A stretch of DNA of 64,000 bases from positions 62,001 through 126,000 of the forward strand of contig JAFSAO010000010.1 of assembly GCA_017440935.1 (NCBI GenBank). The letters run 5' to 3'. Source of the stretch: Opitutales bacterium (GTDB lineage: Bacteria; Verrucomicrobiota; Verrucomicrobiia; Opitutales; UBA953). Shown in pieces: positions 51,162 to 60,515 of this stretch. How positions within the stretch are numbered: the first letter of the stretch is position 1; every line of letters begins with the position of its first letter. A model generated the notes under the pieces. It saw only the letters and a list, made by a program, of their open reading frames with translations, was not told the origin of the DNA and made no database searches. The position numbers and the translations under genes were made by a program.

Positions 51162-52178
51162 ATGAGATTCCAAAGTTTTGAAGGCGGATTGCGAATGCGC
51201 AGGCTCCGCGCAAGCGAAAGTATTCGCCGCATGGTTTGCGAAAACGAAGTGCGCCCGGAACACCTGATTTTGCCCGTGTTTTTGACGGACGGGAACGACA
51301 GCGAACCCGTTGCCTCAATGCCCGGCGTAACACGCCTAAGCATTCCCGCTCTCGTCGAAAAATGCCGCGAGCTTCTCGCGCTCGGCGTGCGCGGAATCGC
51401 CCCGTTCCCGAAAACGCCCAACGAAAGAAAATCTCCCGCCGGAGAAGAATCCGCGAATCCGGATTGCCTCGTTTGCCGCGCCATCCGCGCCGTAAAAGCC
51501 GCCGTTCCCGAAATGCTCATTTTCGCCGATATCGCACTCGATCCGTATACCACGCACGGGCACGACGGCATTTTAAACGCCGAAGAAACAGACGTGGACA
51601 ACGATGCCACACTCGACGCGCTCGCTCAAATGGCGCTCAACAACGCACGCGCCGGAGCAGATTTCGTCGCGCCGTCCGACATGATGGACGGTCGCATCGC
51701 GCGCATCCGCAAAACCTTGGACGCGAACGGATTTTCCCGCGTCGGCATCCTCGCCTACTCCGCCAAATACGCGTCGGCATTCTACGGCCCGTTTCGCGAA
51801 GCGGTCGGAAGCCGAAAAAAGGACTCGGGAAACGTCACCGGTCTCACCAAAAAAACGTATCAGCTCTCACCCGCGAATCGCCGCGAAGCCGTGCGCGAAT
51901 CCTTACTCGACGAAGCCGAATGTGCCGATATGCTCATGGTCAAACCTGCTTTGCCGTATCTCGACATCTTGCGCGACGTGCGGGAACGCTCGCTTTTGCC
52001 GCTCGCGGCGTATCAGGTTTCCGGCGAATATTCGCAAATCAAAGCCGCCGCGCAACTTGGCTTCCTCGACTACAAAGCCGTGCGTGATGAATCGTTGCTT
52101 GCCATTCGCCGCGCGGGTGCGGATATTATTTTGACTTACTTCGCCGAAGAATATGCCCGAGATTTCCGCAATGCCTGA
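51162..52178 (+). CDS. hemB: Porphobilinogen synthase (delta-aminolevulinate dehydratase)
   Basis: It condenses two 5-aminolevulinate molecules to porphobilinogen in haem and tetrapyrrole synthesis. The 338-residue (beta/alpha)8 barrel is full length. MRRLRASESIRRMVCENEV near the N-terminus is the usual arm. IALDPYTTHGHDGIL near 126 and VAPSDMMDGRI near 171 follow. The two active-site lysines are in ILAYSAKYASAFYGPFR near 204 and MLMVKPALPYLDI near 260. FADIALDPYTTHGHDG lacks the Cys cluster of zinc-dependent HemB, so a magnesium-type enzyme is likely. It overlaps the next gene uppS by eight bases. Confidence 0.95.
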   Translation: MRFQSFEGGLRMRRLRASESIRRMVCENEVRPEHLILPVFLTDGNDSEPVASMPGVTRLSIPALVEKCRELLALGVRGIAPFPKTPNERKSPAGEESANPDCLVCRAIRAVKAAVPEMLIFADIALDPYTTHGHDGILNAEETDVDNDATLDALAQMALNNARAGADFVAPSDMMDGRIARIRKTLDANGFSRVGILAYSAKYASAFYGPFREAVGSRKKDSGNVTGLTKKTYQLSPANRREAVRESLLDEAECADMLMVKPALPYLDILRDVRERSLLPLAAYQVSGEYSQIKAAAQLGFLDYKAVRDESLLAIRRAGADIILTYFAEEYARDFRNA

Positions 52179-52917
52179 TTTTTCTCCCGGCGTTCCCGCC
52201 GACCGCTTGCCCGCGCACGTCGCGTTTATCATGGACGGGAACGGGCGCTGGGCAAAAGCGCGCGGACTGAACCGATTCGAGGGTCATCTTCGCGGCGTAA
52301 AAACCGTGATGGAAGTCGTGGAAAACTCTTTCCGTTTCGGCATCAAAACCGTAACACTTTACGCGTTTTCCACGGAAAACCAAACGCGCCCTGCCGAAGA
52401 AGTTGCGGCGCTGATGAATCTCCTGAAAACGTTTATCGGAGAATACTTGCCCGATTTGCTGAAAAATGAGGTGCGCCTGCGCGTCATCGGCGATATTTCC
52501 TGGCTTCCGGAAGACGTGGGCGCGGCGGTGAAAAACGCTGTTTCCCGGACGGAAAAATTTTCCGGACACACACTTGTCGTCGCGCTCAACTACTCTTCCC
52601 GCGACGAAATTTTGCGCGCCGTTTCCGCCTACGCAAAAGATGTCGCGGCGGGCACGCAAGCCACGGGAACGCCAAGCTGGGAAACATTTGCGGATTATTT
52701 GGACACGGCGGGCATCTCCGATCCGGACCTGATTATCCGCACTTCGGGGGAATTGCGTTTGAGCAACTTTCTGCTTTTGCAGGCAGCTTATTCCGAATTT
52801 TACTTTTGCGACACACTTTGGCCGGATTTTTCTAAGGAAGATTTGAAAAAAGCACTCGCGGATTACGCCTCGCGGGAACGCCGATTCGGAAAAACCGGAG
52901 AACAAATCCGCCGATAA
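52171..52917 (+). CDS. uppS: Undecaprenyl diphosphate synthase (cis-prenyltransferase)
   Basis: It makes the C55 carrier lipid for peptidoglycan and LPS O-antigen. The 248-residue protein has the conserved HVAFIMDGNGRWAKARGLNR block near residue 15, with the catalytic Asp. It also has GHLRGVKTVMEVVE near 38, LYAFSTENQTRPAEEV near 62, ALNYSSRDEI near 143 and DLIIRTSGELRLSNFLLLQ near 190. Start 52171 overlaps the hemB stop (ATGCCTGA); an alternative ATG lies 18 bases upstream. Overlap with hemB implies one transcript. Confidence 0.95.
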   Translation: MPDFSPGVPADRLPAHVAFIMDGNGRWAKARGLNRFEGHLRGVKTVMEVVENSFRFGIKTVTLYAFSTENQTRPAEEVAALMNLLKTFIGEYLPDLLKNEVRLRVIGDISWLPEDVGAAVKNAVSRTEKFSGHTLVVALNYSSRDEILRAVSAYAKDVAAGTQATGTPSWETFADYLDTAGISDPDLIIRTSGELRLSNFLLLQAAYSEFYFCDTLWPDFSKEDLKKALADYASRERRFGKTGEQIRR

Positions 52918-53006
52918 AAATCCGCGCTCCGTTCGGATTTAAAAGGAATCTCGAAAAACGAAACTCGCCGATTTTCCGTAAACGCAAATTTTGCCTTTTT
53001 GGAAAC

Positions 53007-53035
53007 TTGACTCGCTTGGTGGCGGTTTCTATCCT
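53007..53035 (+). promoter_or_regulatory. Sigma70-type promoter of hppA
   Basis: TTGACT (53007-53012), a 17-base spacer, TATCCT (53030-53035), then the ATG at 53070. The leader is about 30 bases. Confidence 0.65.
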
Positions 53036-53069
53036 TGCGGGAACGACTTCATTTTTCCGCTTCCCTTTT

Positions 53070-55397
53070 ATGCAAACAGACATCATTAACCAGCCCATCT
53101 TCTGGGCAATTCCCGCAGCTTCGGTTGTGGCTCTCGCATTCGCGGCGCATTTTTATCGCCAAATGATGAAATGCGATGAAGGCACGCCGACCATGAAACA
53201 GATCGCTCAGCACGTCCGCTCGGGCGCGATGGCGTATCTTAAACAGCAATACAAAATCGTCGGAATCGTCTTCGTGATTCTGGCAGTTTTGTTCGCTGTT
53301 CTCGCAATGAAAGGACTGCAGAATCCGGTCGTTCCCGTGGCGTTCCTGACGGGCGGCTTCTTCTCCGGTCTCGCCGGCTTCTTCGGAATGAAGACGGCAA
53401 CTTACGCGAGCGCGCGCACGGCAAACGCCGCGCAGGAATCGCTCAACGCCGGTCTTCGCGTCGCATTCCGTTCGGGCGCAGTTATGGGCTTGGTCGTTGT
53501 CGGTCTCGGGCTCCTCGATATTTCCCTTTGGGCGATTATTCTCGACTGCTGCACGCATTGGATTGACGAAACGGCGACGGGAACGCACAAGATGATCTTC
53601 ATCACGACCACGATGCTGACCTTCGGCATGGGTGCTTCGACGCAGGCGCTGTTCGCGCGCGTCGGCGGCGGTATTTACACGAAGGCTGCGGACGTCGGCG
53701 CGGACCTCGTCGGCAAGGTCGAAGCCGGAATTCCGGAAGACGACCCGCGCAATCCCGCCACCATCGCGGACAACGTGGGCGATAACGTCGGCGACGTCGC
53801 CGGCATGGGCGCGGACCTTTACGAATCCTACTGCGGTTCGATTCTCGCTACGGCGGCTCTCGGCGCGGCGGCATTCGTCGGCTTCAACGCGGATCCGAGC
53901 CTTTCCGTTGCCATGCAAATTAAGGCAATCATGGCTCCGATGCTCATCGCGGCAATCGGTATTTTGCTTTCGATTTTCGGAATTTACCTCGTTCGCACGC
54001 AGGAAGGTGCGACGATGAAAAACCTCCTCAGCGCGCTCGGTCGCGGCGTGAACGTTTCCTCCGCGCTCATCGTTGCGGCAACATTCGGCATTCTTTATCT
54101 TCTCAACATTCCGAACTGGGTCGGAGTTTCGCTCTCGGTCGTCGTCGGGCTACTCGCCGGGATTATCATCGGACAAGCGACGGAATACTACACCTCGCAC
54201 ACGTATAAACCGACGCAGGGCATCGCGGAATCCGCGAAAACCGGTCCCGCGACGGTCATTATTTCCGGTATCGGCGTCGGAATGCTTTCCACCTGCATTC
54301 CCGTGGTTACGATCGTTATCGCGATTGTGCTTTCGTTTATCTTCGCGGCGGGCGGCTTCGGTTTGGTCGAAGGCGTAACGCTTGCCAATGTTTTCTCCGC
54401 AAAAACGCTCGGGCTCGGTCTCTACGGGATCGGCATCGCGGCGGTCGGCATGCTCTCCACGCTCGGCATCACCCTCGCGACGGACGCTTACGGTCCCATC
54501 GCCGACAACGCCGGCGGGAACGCCGAAATGTCCGGTCTTGACCCGCAGGTGCGCAAACGCACGGACGCGCTCGACGCGCTCGGGAACACGACGGCGGCAA
54601 CGGGCAAAGGCTTTGCCATCGGTTCCGCCGCGCTCACCGCGCTCGCGCTCCTCGCTTCCTACATCGAAGAAATCCGTATTGCGCTCGTTCGTATCGTCAA
54701 AACCGACGGGATCGAAGGGCTTCCGTCCGGCTTGCAACGCTTGGTTGAAGCGGATAACGGCGTGAACGCGCAAAATCTTTTGGAAAAAATTCAAACGGCA
54801 AGTTTCGTTGACTTCATGACGTGGTATGACGTGACGCTGATGAATCCGCGCGTGCTCGCCGGTATGTTCATCGGTTCCATGATGGCGTTCCTCTTCTGCG
54901 GTTTGACGATGAATGCGGTCGGTCGTGCCGCGCAGAGTATGGTCGTTGAAGTCCGCCGCCAGTTTAAGGAAATTCCGGGCATTCTCGAAGGCACGGGAAC
55001 GCCGGACTACGCGCGTTGCGTGGCGATTTCCACGAAGGGCGCTCAGCGCGAAATGCTGGTGCCGTCGCTCATCGCGATTGTCGTTCCGATTTTGACCGGT
55101 TTGGTTATCGGCATTTCCGGCGTGATGGGCTTGCTCGTCGGCGGGCTCGCGGCGGGCTTCGTGCTCGCGGTGTTTATGGCAAATTCCGGCGGAGCTTGGG
55201 ACAACGCCAAGAAATACATCGAAGAAGGCAATTTCGGCGGCAAGCGTTCCGAATGCCATAAGGCGACGGTTGTCGGCGACACGGTCGGCGACCCGTTCAA
55301 AGACACGTCCGGGCCGAGCTTGAACATTCTCATCAAGCTCATGAGCATGGTCGCGATCGTCGTTGCCGGGCTCACTGCCGCTTGGTCGATTTTCTAA
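53070..55397 (+). CDS. hppA: Membrane-bound ion-pumping pyrophosphatase
   Basis: It hydrolyses pyrophosphate and pumps H+ (or Na+) across the inner membrane, saving energy from biosynthetic PPi. The 775-residue protein has about 16 membrane segments. The PPi-binding motifs are [21 protein letters not shown] and [20 protein letters not shown] near 217-257, and [15 protein letters not shown] near 735. The motif [10 protein letters not shown] near 512 has Ala where potassium-independent enzymes have Lys, so this one should need K+. H+ versus Na+ transport cannot be decided from the residues I checked. ATG 53070 follows a good promoter. Confidence 0.95.
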   Translation: MQTDIINQPIFWAIPAASVVALAFAAHFYRQMMKCDEGTPTMKQIAQHVRSGAMAYLKQQYKIVGIVFVILAVLFAVLAMKGLQNPVVPVAFLTGGFFSGLAGFFGMKTATYASARTANAAQESLNAGLRVAFRSGAVMGLVVVGLGLLDISLWAIILDCCTHWIDETATGTHKMIFITTTMLTFGMGASTQALFARVGGGIYTKAADVGADLVGKVEAGIPEDDPRNPATIADNVGDNVGDVAGMGADLYESYCGSILATAALGAAAFVGFNADPSLSVAMQIKAIMAPMLIAAIGILLSIFGIYLVRTQEGATMKNLLSALGRGVNVSSALIVAATFGILYLLNIPNWVGVSLSVVVGLLAGIIIGQATEYYTSHTYKPTQGIAESAKTGPATVIISGIGVGMLSTCIPVVTIVIAIVLSFIFAAGGFGLVEGVTLANVFSAKTLGLGLYGIGIAAVGMLSTLGITLATDAYGPIADNAGGNAEMSGLDPQVRKRTDALDALGNTTAATGKGFAIGSAALTALALLASYIEEIRIALVRIVKTDGIEGLPSGLQRLVEADNGVNAQNLLEKIQTASFVDFMTWYDVTLMNPRVLAGMFIGSMMAFLFCGLTMNAVGRAAQSMVVEVRRQFKEIPGILEGTGTPDYARCVAISTKGAQREMLVPSLIAIVVPILTGLVIGISGVMGLLVGGLAAGFVLAVFMANSGGAWDNAKKYIEEGNFGGKRSECHKATVVGDTVGDPFKDTSGPSLNILIKLMSMVAIVVAGLTAAWSIF

Positions 55398-55406
55398 TCG
55401 GAGATT

Positions 55407-55478
55407 TTAAATTGAAGATTAAAGATTAGAGGTTAAAGAAAGCGTTCCCGTGAGGATTCTCTCGCGGGAACGTTTTTT
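55407..55478 (+). terminator. Composite element: GATTAAAGATTAGAGG leader plus octamer-pair terminator after hppA
   Basis: GAAGATTAAAGATTAGAGG is a variant of the AGCTTAAAG leader. It is followed by AAAGCGTTCCCG...CGGGAACGTTTTTT. It is organised like the elements at 21888 and 23994. Confidence 0.88.
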
Positions 55479-55540
55479 ATTGTTCCGTTCCCGCGAGCGA
55501 CGAGAGGGAAAATACATTTTTCATACTTGTGAATCCGTGA

Positions 55541-55570
55541 TTGATGTTTTGGCGCGTGAATCGTTATGCT
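55541..55570 (+). promoter_or_regulatory. Possible promoter of the exosortase gene
   Basis: TTGATG (55541-55546), an 18-base spacer, TATGCT (55565-55570), and the ATG at 55588. The leader would be very short, about ten bases. Confidence 0.4.
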
Positions 55571-55587
55571 TTCCCGATAAAAATTAC

Positions 55588-56679
55588 ATGACTACCGTTT
55601 CTGCTGAAAAAAAATCCGACAACACTCCGCTGCTCTTTGCCGCACTCGGCATCCTGATGTGTGCGATCGTCATCTGGGACCAACAATACTGCTGGTCCTC
55701 CAAGGACGATTACATTTTCGGTTACTTGGTGCCGTTCCTCTGTGCATTTGTCCTGAAAGAGCGGTATCATCTTTTGCGCGCGATTTTTACGGGAACACCG
55801 ATTGAGGGAGCAACGGACGAAAACGGGCAGCCGCTCGACGAGTTTTCGCCGCCGAAATTTATCCGCCCCGGAAAGAAATCGCCGTGGATTCTGGATGCGG
55901 TTTTTGCGTTGGGCACGCTTTTTTCGCTTCTGCTTTTTATCGCGGGAGGAATCGGCACGGCAATTTACGGCGCGGCGGCTGTAACGACGCACGAAAACAC
56001 AATGGGCTTCATCGGTGCGGCGTTCGGGTTGGTATGGTTTGCCTCGGCAAAAGATTTTTCGGGAAATACGCTCGATTTGCGTTCCCGTCTGCGCGTGCTG
56101 ATGATTTTTGTGTTCCCGATTTGCGTGTGGTTTGTATCCGGTCCGTTTACGTTCCTTGTCGACAGCCAGATCAAAACGTTGCTTTTGGACAAAGTCACGG
56201 CAACGGTGGTTTATTTACTGAATCTCTTTGATTTCTCACTCGTTCAGGAAGGCAACATCATCGTGCTTCCGGGCGGAGATACCGTGGGCGTGGCGGACGC
56301 GTGCTCGGGGATTCGCTCGATGACGGCGTGCGTGTTTGCGGGGTCGTTTCTCGCGGCAATTTTCCTGCACACGCTGAAAAAGAAAGTGCTTTTTGTCGCC
56401 GTCTCAATTGCGTTTGCGCTGGTGCTGAACGTGTTGCGCACGAGTTTTCTCACGGTTTGGTCTCTGTGGCACGGCTCGAAAGCTCTGGAATACGATTTTT
56501 TCGGAAATCCGACCGACAGCCTGAAATTCACACTTGGCACAGTGCACGACGTTGCCGGCTGGACCGCGATGATTATCACGTTTATCATGCTCCTGTGCCT
56601 CATTCCCGTCTTTAATCTGAAACTGACGAAAACCGACGAGGAAATGGGCATTGAGTTCATCGATGACGAAAAGAATTAA
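55588..56679 (+). CDS. Exosortase/archaeosortase family protein
   Basis: An integral membrane cysteine transpeptidase that cuts PEP-CTERM tails and anchors or exports the cargo. The 363-residue protein has about eight membrane segments. The catalytic Cys239 is in GVADACSGIRSM, Arg284 in LNVLRTSFL and His320 in GTVHDVAGW, the standard exosortase triad. An extra ~40-residue polar loop (about 70-98) is unusual for the short families. The subtype is not assigned. It is the obvious candidate processor of the IdeS-like PEP-CTERM protein at 24082. ATG 55588 is chosen because a start further up would add a non-homologous, charged extension. Confidence 0.92.
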   Translation: MTTVSAEKKSDNTPLLFAALGILMCAIVIWDQQYCWSSKDDYIFGYLVPFLCAFVLKERYHLLRAIFTGTPIEGATDENGQPLDEFSPPKFIRPGKKSPWILDAVFALGTLFSLLLFIAGGIGTAIYGAAAVTTHENTMGFIGAAFGLVWFASAKDFSGNTLDLRSRLRVLMIFVFPICVWFVSGPFTFLVDSQIKTLLLDKVTATVVYLLNLFDFSLVQEGNIIVLPGGDTVGVADACSGIRSMTACVFAGSFLAAIFLHTLKKKVLFVAVSIAFALVLNVLRTSFLTVWSLWHGSKALEYDFFGNPTDSLKFTLGTVHDVAGWTAMIITFIMLLCLIPVFNLKLTKTDEEMGIEFIDDEKN

Positions 56680-56690
56680 AAATAATTGAT

Positions 56691-56751
56691 GGTTGATAGT
56701 TGATAATTGAAGCCTGCCGCATCAAAAACTTTCAACTATCCGCTATCAACC
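56691..56751. repeat. Imperfect palindrome GGTTGATAG ... CTATCAACC
   Basis: The nested arms GGTTGATAG/CTATCAACC and GTTGATA/CAACTATC fill the spacer after the exosortase. The words match 18973-19013 and 21968-22070. An in-frame extension of the next gene would run through it, so that gene is started later. Confidence 0.7.
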
Positions 56752-56793
56752 GCCGTCCTCATTTTCGATTCCCAAATTTTCCCATCCGCCCCA

Positions 56794-58902
56794 ATGCCCT
56801 ACCCCAAACTTTTCCCGGCGCTCGTGTGCCTGATTGCCGCGAGCGTTCCCGCAACGATTTTTGCCGACCCGGAAACGCGGTTTGAAGACGAAACCGAAAG
56901 CGTTCCCGCAGATTCCGAAGACACGACAACGGAAACCGAATCCGAAGCGGAAGAAGAAGTTTTCTCCGACGAAGAAGCCTCTGAAATTCCGGACGCCCCG
57001 CTAACCGACGTTCCCGCCGACGAAGACACGGACACACTCGAACCCGCCGACGACTCCGACGCGTTGCCCATGCCGGATTCCTTGCAGGCATGGGAAAATT
57101 CCCTCGACGCCATCTACACTCCCGACGCGTTCGACCCTCCGATTCCCGTTTTCCCGGAACAGAAATCCGACCCGAAAATCGAAGTCAAGCGCGACGCGTT
57201 CAAGACCAAGCTCCGCACTGTCAGCAAATTCAAAGAAAAAGCTAAGCCGGAAGAAATCGACAAATGGTTTGCCGACGTAATGCCGACGCCCACCGACCCG
57301 CTTGCGCTCAGCATCAACGCGGAATTACGGCGCGAAATCTCCGAAAAACTCGGCAACTACGAGCGCGTTCCCGTAAAGGAGGTGTTTCCGCACCCAAGCG
57401 CAAAATTTTTTCCCGGAGACGTTCCCGAAAAATTTAAACGCATCGGAAAAACTTTTTATCCCGACCCGAAAAAAGGCGGCTGGCAAAGCACGGGGCTTTA
57501 CGCCGCGCCGGGCGAACGCGTCAAAGTCCGCGTGTCAAAATCTGCGCTTGCCGCCGGCTTACGCATCCGCATCGGAAGCCACTCGGACAATCTTCTCCAA
57601 TCGCGCCAGCGCTACTGGTATCGATTCCCGAAAATCACGCGCGATTTCGGCGTGCACGAACAGTCTTTTGAAATCGCGAGCGCGTTCGGCGGGCTGATTT
57701 ACGTTTCCGCACCGCGCGGCAGAATTTCCGCACGCACGCAGATGATTTTCAGCGGCGTAGTCGAAGCTCCGTTTTTTGAGCTCGACGAAACCAAAGCCTC
57801 TCAATGGAACTACATCCGCTACGCTCCCGCACCGTGGGCGGAATTTGTCGGGAAAAACTTTGCGGCAACCATTCCCGCCGAAGAAGCCGCCGCCATCAAC
57901 AACCCGGAAGAAATCATTCGCTTTTGGGACAATGTTGTCGCCGAGTTGGACAAACTGACCGCCGGACCGAAGGAACGCACGCAACCGATTCGCTTCGTCG
58001 TTGACGTCGAAACCAACGCCGCCGCCGGGCACGCCGGAGACCCGATCGTCGGCAACCGAATGTGGTCACGCGGCTACTGGGATTTAGAACAAATCCGCAA
58101 AGAAGGTTCGTGGGAACTTTTTCACGCTCTCGCGAAAAACGTGCTCAACGGGAAATGGGTTTTCCGCGGCGACCGCGACACGCCCGCCGCCCTGCTCGCA
58201 CTTTACAGCATGGAAAAAACCACCGGACGCAAAGCGATTTCGTTTTTCGACGTTCCCGCGTTGCAATCCGCCTGCCTCGCTCGCCTCGAACGCGAAGAAA
58301 CTGAGGAGAAAAATAAAAAAGCCCTGCGGGAACGCCAAAAACACGAAGAACTTGAAAAAAAGGAACAACATAAAAAAATCCTGAAAGACAAAAGCTCCGG
58401 CAAAGGCAGACGGGAACGTGAAAAAGCCGCCGACGAAGCCGATGTCGAAGATTTCCGCCACGATCCCGGTGTGCCGTTCCAACGCCTCGCCGCGCTCCTG
58501 CCGATTATCGACGCCACGGGCTGGGACCCGCTCGCAAAGGTGTTCAAACTTTACACCGTGCGCAACCGCCTTCCGCTCTCCAACGAGGAAGACAAGCAAC
58601 GCACGTTCGTCATGCTCTGGTCGCAAACCACAAAGAAAAACCTTTCTCCGCATCTCGAAAAATTCGATTTCCCAAAACAAAACGGCGCCGGAAATTATCC
58701 GGACTTCGTTCCCGAAACTCTGCCTGAAAAGAGCGAGCTTCGTCCGGAAAAAGGCGGGACGGGCTTCCTCGGATATTCGCCGTTCCCGACGATTGCCGTT
58801 CTCAACGAAAATTATCGCGTGCCGCAACTTCCCAAACCGGAAAAAACGGCGGGCAATCCGTTCGGCTCCGTCGCGGAAGAATCCGACGAAGAGGAAGACT
58901 AA
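56794..58902 (+). CDS. M60-like secreted protein with degenerate catalytic motif
   Basis: A 702-residue paralogue of the peptidase at 4796. It has a signal peptide (MPYPKLFPALVCLIAASVPA) and an extremely acidic linker (about residues 27-92, mostly Glu/Asp). It shares the M60-type domain (KKGGWQSTGLYAAPGERVKV near 227, ASAFGGLIYVSAPRG near 295). At the catalytic site it reads GSWELFHALAKN (438-449) against GSWGLWHELGHN in the active paralogue. The catalytic Glu and second His are therefore lost, and it probably binds glycans rather than cleaves. A highly charged coiled segment (about 498-548) follows. The reading frame is intact. Confidence 0.82.
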   Translation: MPYPKLFPALVCLIAASVPATIFADPETRFEDETESVPADSEDTTTETESEAEEEVFSDEEASEIPDAPLTDVPADEDTDTLEPADDSDALPMPDSLQAWENSLDAIYTPDAFDPPIPVFPEQKSDPKIEVKRDAFKTKLRTVSKFKEKAKPEEIDKWFADVMPTPTDPLALSINAELRREISEKLGNYERVPVKEVFPHPSAKFFPGDVPEKFKRIGKTFYPDPKKGGWQSTGLYAAPGERVKVRVSKSALAAGLRIRIGSHSDNLLQSRQRYWYRFPKITRDFGVHEQSFEIASAFGGLIYVSAPRGRISARTQMIFSGVVEAPFFELDETKASQWNYIRYAPAPWAEFVGKNFAATIPAEEAAAINNPEEIIRFWDNVVAELDKLTAGPKERTQPIRFVVDVETNAAAGHAGDPIVGNRMWSRGYWDLEQIRKEGSWELFHALAKNVLNGKWVFRGDRDTPAALLALYSMEKTTGRKAISFFDVPALQSACLARLEREETEEKNKKALRERQKHEELEKKEQHKKILKDKSSGKGRREREKAADEADVEDFRHDPGVPFQRLAALLPIIDATGWDPLAKVFKLYTVRNRLPLSNEEDKQRTFVMLWSQTTKKNLSPHLEKFDFPKQNGAGNYPDFVPETLPEKSELRPEKGGTGFLGYSPFPTIAVLNENYRVPQLPKPEKTAGNPFGSVAEESDEEED

Positions 58903-59022
58903 AAACGGGCGAACCGAAAACGCCACGCGCAGAGTTTTTATTCTCCTCGGGAGAATCGGCGTCTTCCGTTTTAAATTTTCCGCTTTAAGGGGCGCATTTT
59001 ACCGCATAATATTTTTTGAACT

Positions 59023-59409
59023 ATGAAAGCTTACATTCTGATGGGGTCCGAGTCCGATATGCCGCACGCGGAAAAAATCGCGGAAGGGCTCAAAGCCGAA
59101 GGCGTCGATTTTGAATATTTCGTGCGTAGCGCGCACAAAGATCCGGTCGGTGTTTTCAATTATGTAAAAGCGCACGACGACGAACCGAAAGTCCTTTTCA
59201 TTACCATCGCGGGACGCTCCAATGCGCTCTCCGGCGTTGTTGCCGCCAACTCGAAAAAGCCCGTGCTCGCGTGCCCGCCGTTCAAGGACAAACTCGACTT
59301 CCTCGTGAACATCAATTCCACGCTGCAAATGCCGTCGAAGACGCCGGTGCTCACGGTTCTTGAACCGTCGAACTGCGCCCTCGCCGCCGCACGCATTTTG
59401 CAACAATAA
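59023..59409 (+). CDS. purE: Phosphoribosylaminoimidazole carboxylase/mutase, class II-like PurE
   Basis: It supplies CAIR in purine synthesis. The 128-residue protein has MGSESDMPHAEKIAEGL near the N-terminus, RSAHKDPVGVFNYV near 35 and ITIAGRSNALSGVVAANSKK near 60. VNINSTLQMPSKTPV near 96 and VLEPSNCALAAARIL follow. AGRSN replaces the GGAAHLPGM of class I PurE. That marks the class II type, which carboxylates AIR directly with CO2 and needs no PurK. purK is not adjacent. The start follows a TAATAT-containing spacer. Confidence 0.88.
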   Translation: MKAYILMGSESDMPHAEKIAEGLKAEGVDFEYFVRSAHKDPVGVFNYVKAHDDEPKVLFITIAGRSNALSGVVAANSKKPVLACPPFKDKLDFLVNINSTLQMPSKTPVLTVLEPSNCALAAARILQQ

Positions 59410-59425
59410 ATCCGCACCTCCGTGC

Positions 59426-59468
59426 CCGTTCCCGCGCCGGATACGCTCACGCGGGAACGGATAAAAAA
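59426..59468 (+). terminator. Octamer-pair terminator after purE
   Basis: CCGTTCCCGCG and CGCGGGAACGG arms (59426-59436 and 59450-59460) have a 13-base loop, followed by an A-rich stretch. The T-run is on the opposite strand, so the terminator function on the plus strand is less sure than for the others. Confidence 0.65.
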
Positions 59469-59521
59469 CAAGCAAAAATACCTCGCGGGAACGCCTTGTT
59501 TCTGAAAAGATTCGTGCCCAT

Positions 59522-60451
59522 ATGGAAAATGTCATCATTCTCGGAAGCGGTTGTGCCGGACTGGCTGCCGCAATCTATGTCGCCCGCGCCGGATTTTCGC
59601 CGCTCGTCATTGAAGGAAATCAGCCCGGCGGACAAATCACGACGACCTCCGAAGTGGAAAACTTTCCCGGTTTTCCGGACGGGATTGACGGTTTTTCGCT
59701 CGTGATGAATATGCGCCAACAAGCGGAAAAATTCGGCACGCGTTTTGAAATGGATGCCATCGAGCGCGTAGAACTCTCTGCCGAAACCAAAAAACTTTTT
59801 GCCGCCTCAGGAAACGTTTTTGAAACCCGCGCACTCATCGTCGCCACGGGAGCGTCTCCCAAAATGACGGGCATCAAGGGCGAAATGGAATTTTACGGCG
59901 GGAACGGCGTCAGCACCTGCGCAACCTGCGACGGAGCATTTTTCCGCGGCAAGGAAATCGCTGTTATCGGCGGCGGCGATACCGCGTGCGAAGAAGCGAA
60001 TTTTCTCACGCGCTTCGCGTCCAAAGTTTACCAAATTCACCGCCGCGACAAATTCCGCGCCACGGAAATCATGGTGCGCCGTGTCACGGAAAACCCGAAA
60101 GTCGAACTCGTTCTTTCGAGCGTTCCCGAAGAAATTCTCGGCGACGAAAACGGAAAAGTCCGCGCCCTGCGCGTGCGCAACGTAACGACGAACGAAACGC
60201 GCGAAATCGCCGTCAGCGGAATTTTCGTCGCTATCGGGCACACACCGAACACCGCATTTCTCAAAGGCGCTCTCCCGATGGAGGACGACGGCACGCTCAT
60301 CGCCGAGCGCGACGCCTCCGGCGTGCGCACGCAAATTCCCGGCGTATTCGTCGCCGGAGACTGCGCCGACCGCATTTTCCGCCAAGCTATCGTTGCGGCA
60401 GGCACGGGCGCGCGCGCGGGGATTGAGGCTCAGCGCTTTTTGGAAGACTAA
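59522..60451 (+). CDS. trxB: Thioredoxin reductase
   Basis: It reduces thioredoxin with NADPH via FAD and a redox disulphide. The 309-residue protein has the FAD fold MENVIILGSGCAGLAAAIYV, then IEGNQPGGQITTTSEVENFP near 37. The active-site pair is CATC in GVSTCATCDGAFFRGKEIAV near 130. The NADPH fold is VIGGGDTACEEANFL near 151, and GVFVAGDCADRIFRQAIVAA near 279 closes the FAD site. Length and order match low-molecular-weight TrxB. It is monocistronic or follows purE. No thioredoxin gene is next to it. Confidence 0.96.
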   Translation: MENVIILGSGCAGLAAAIYVARAGFSPLVIEGNQPGGQITTTSEVENFPGFPDGIDGFSLVMNMRQQAEKFGTRFEMDAIERVELSAETKKLFAASGNVFETRALIVATGASPKMTGIKGEMEFYGGNGVSTCATCDGAFFRGKEIAVIGGGDTACEEANFLTRFASKVYQIHRRDKFRATEIMVRRVTENPKVELVLSSVPEEILGDENGKVRALRVRNVTTNETREIAVSGIFVAIGHTPNTAFLKGALPMEDDGTLIAERDASGVRTQIPGVFVAGDCADRIFRQAIVAAGTGARAGIEAQRFLED

Positions 60452-60515
60452 CAGACAAAACGCGATTTTTTCGGGTAGCGGAAAAATTCCGGCGTTCCCG
60501 TAGATTTGCGAAAAA

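Noticed and set aside
56794-58902. Frameshifted or broken M60 gene
   Set aside because: The frame is open for 702 codons and the shared blocks are in order. The loss is of residues, not of frame.
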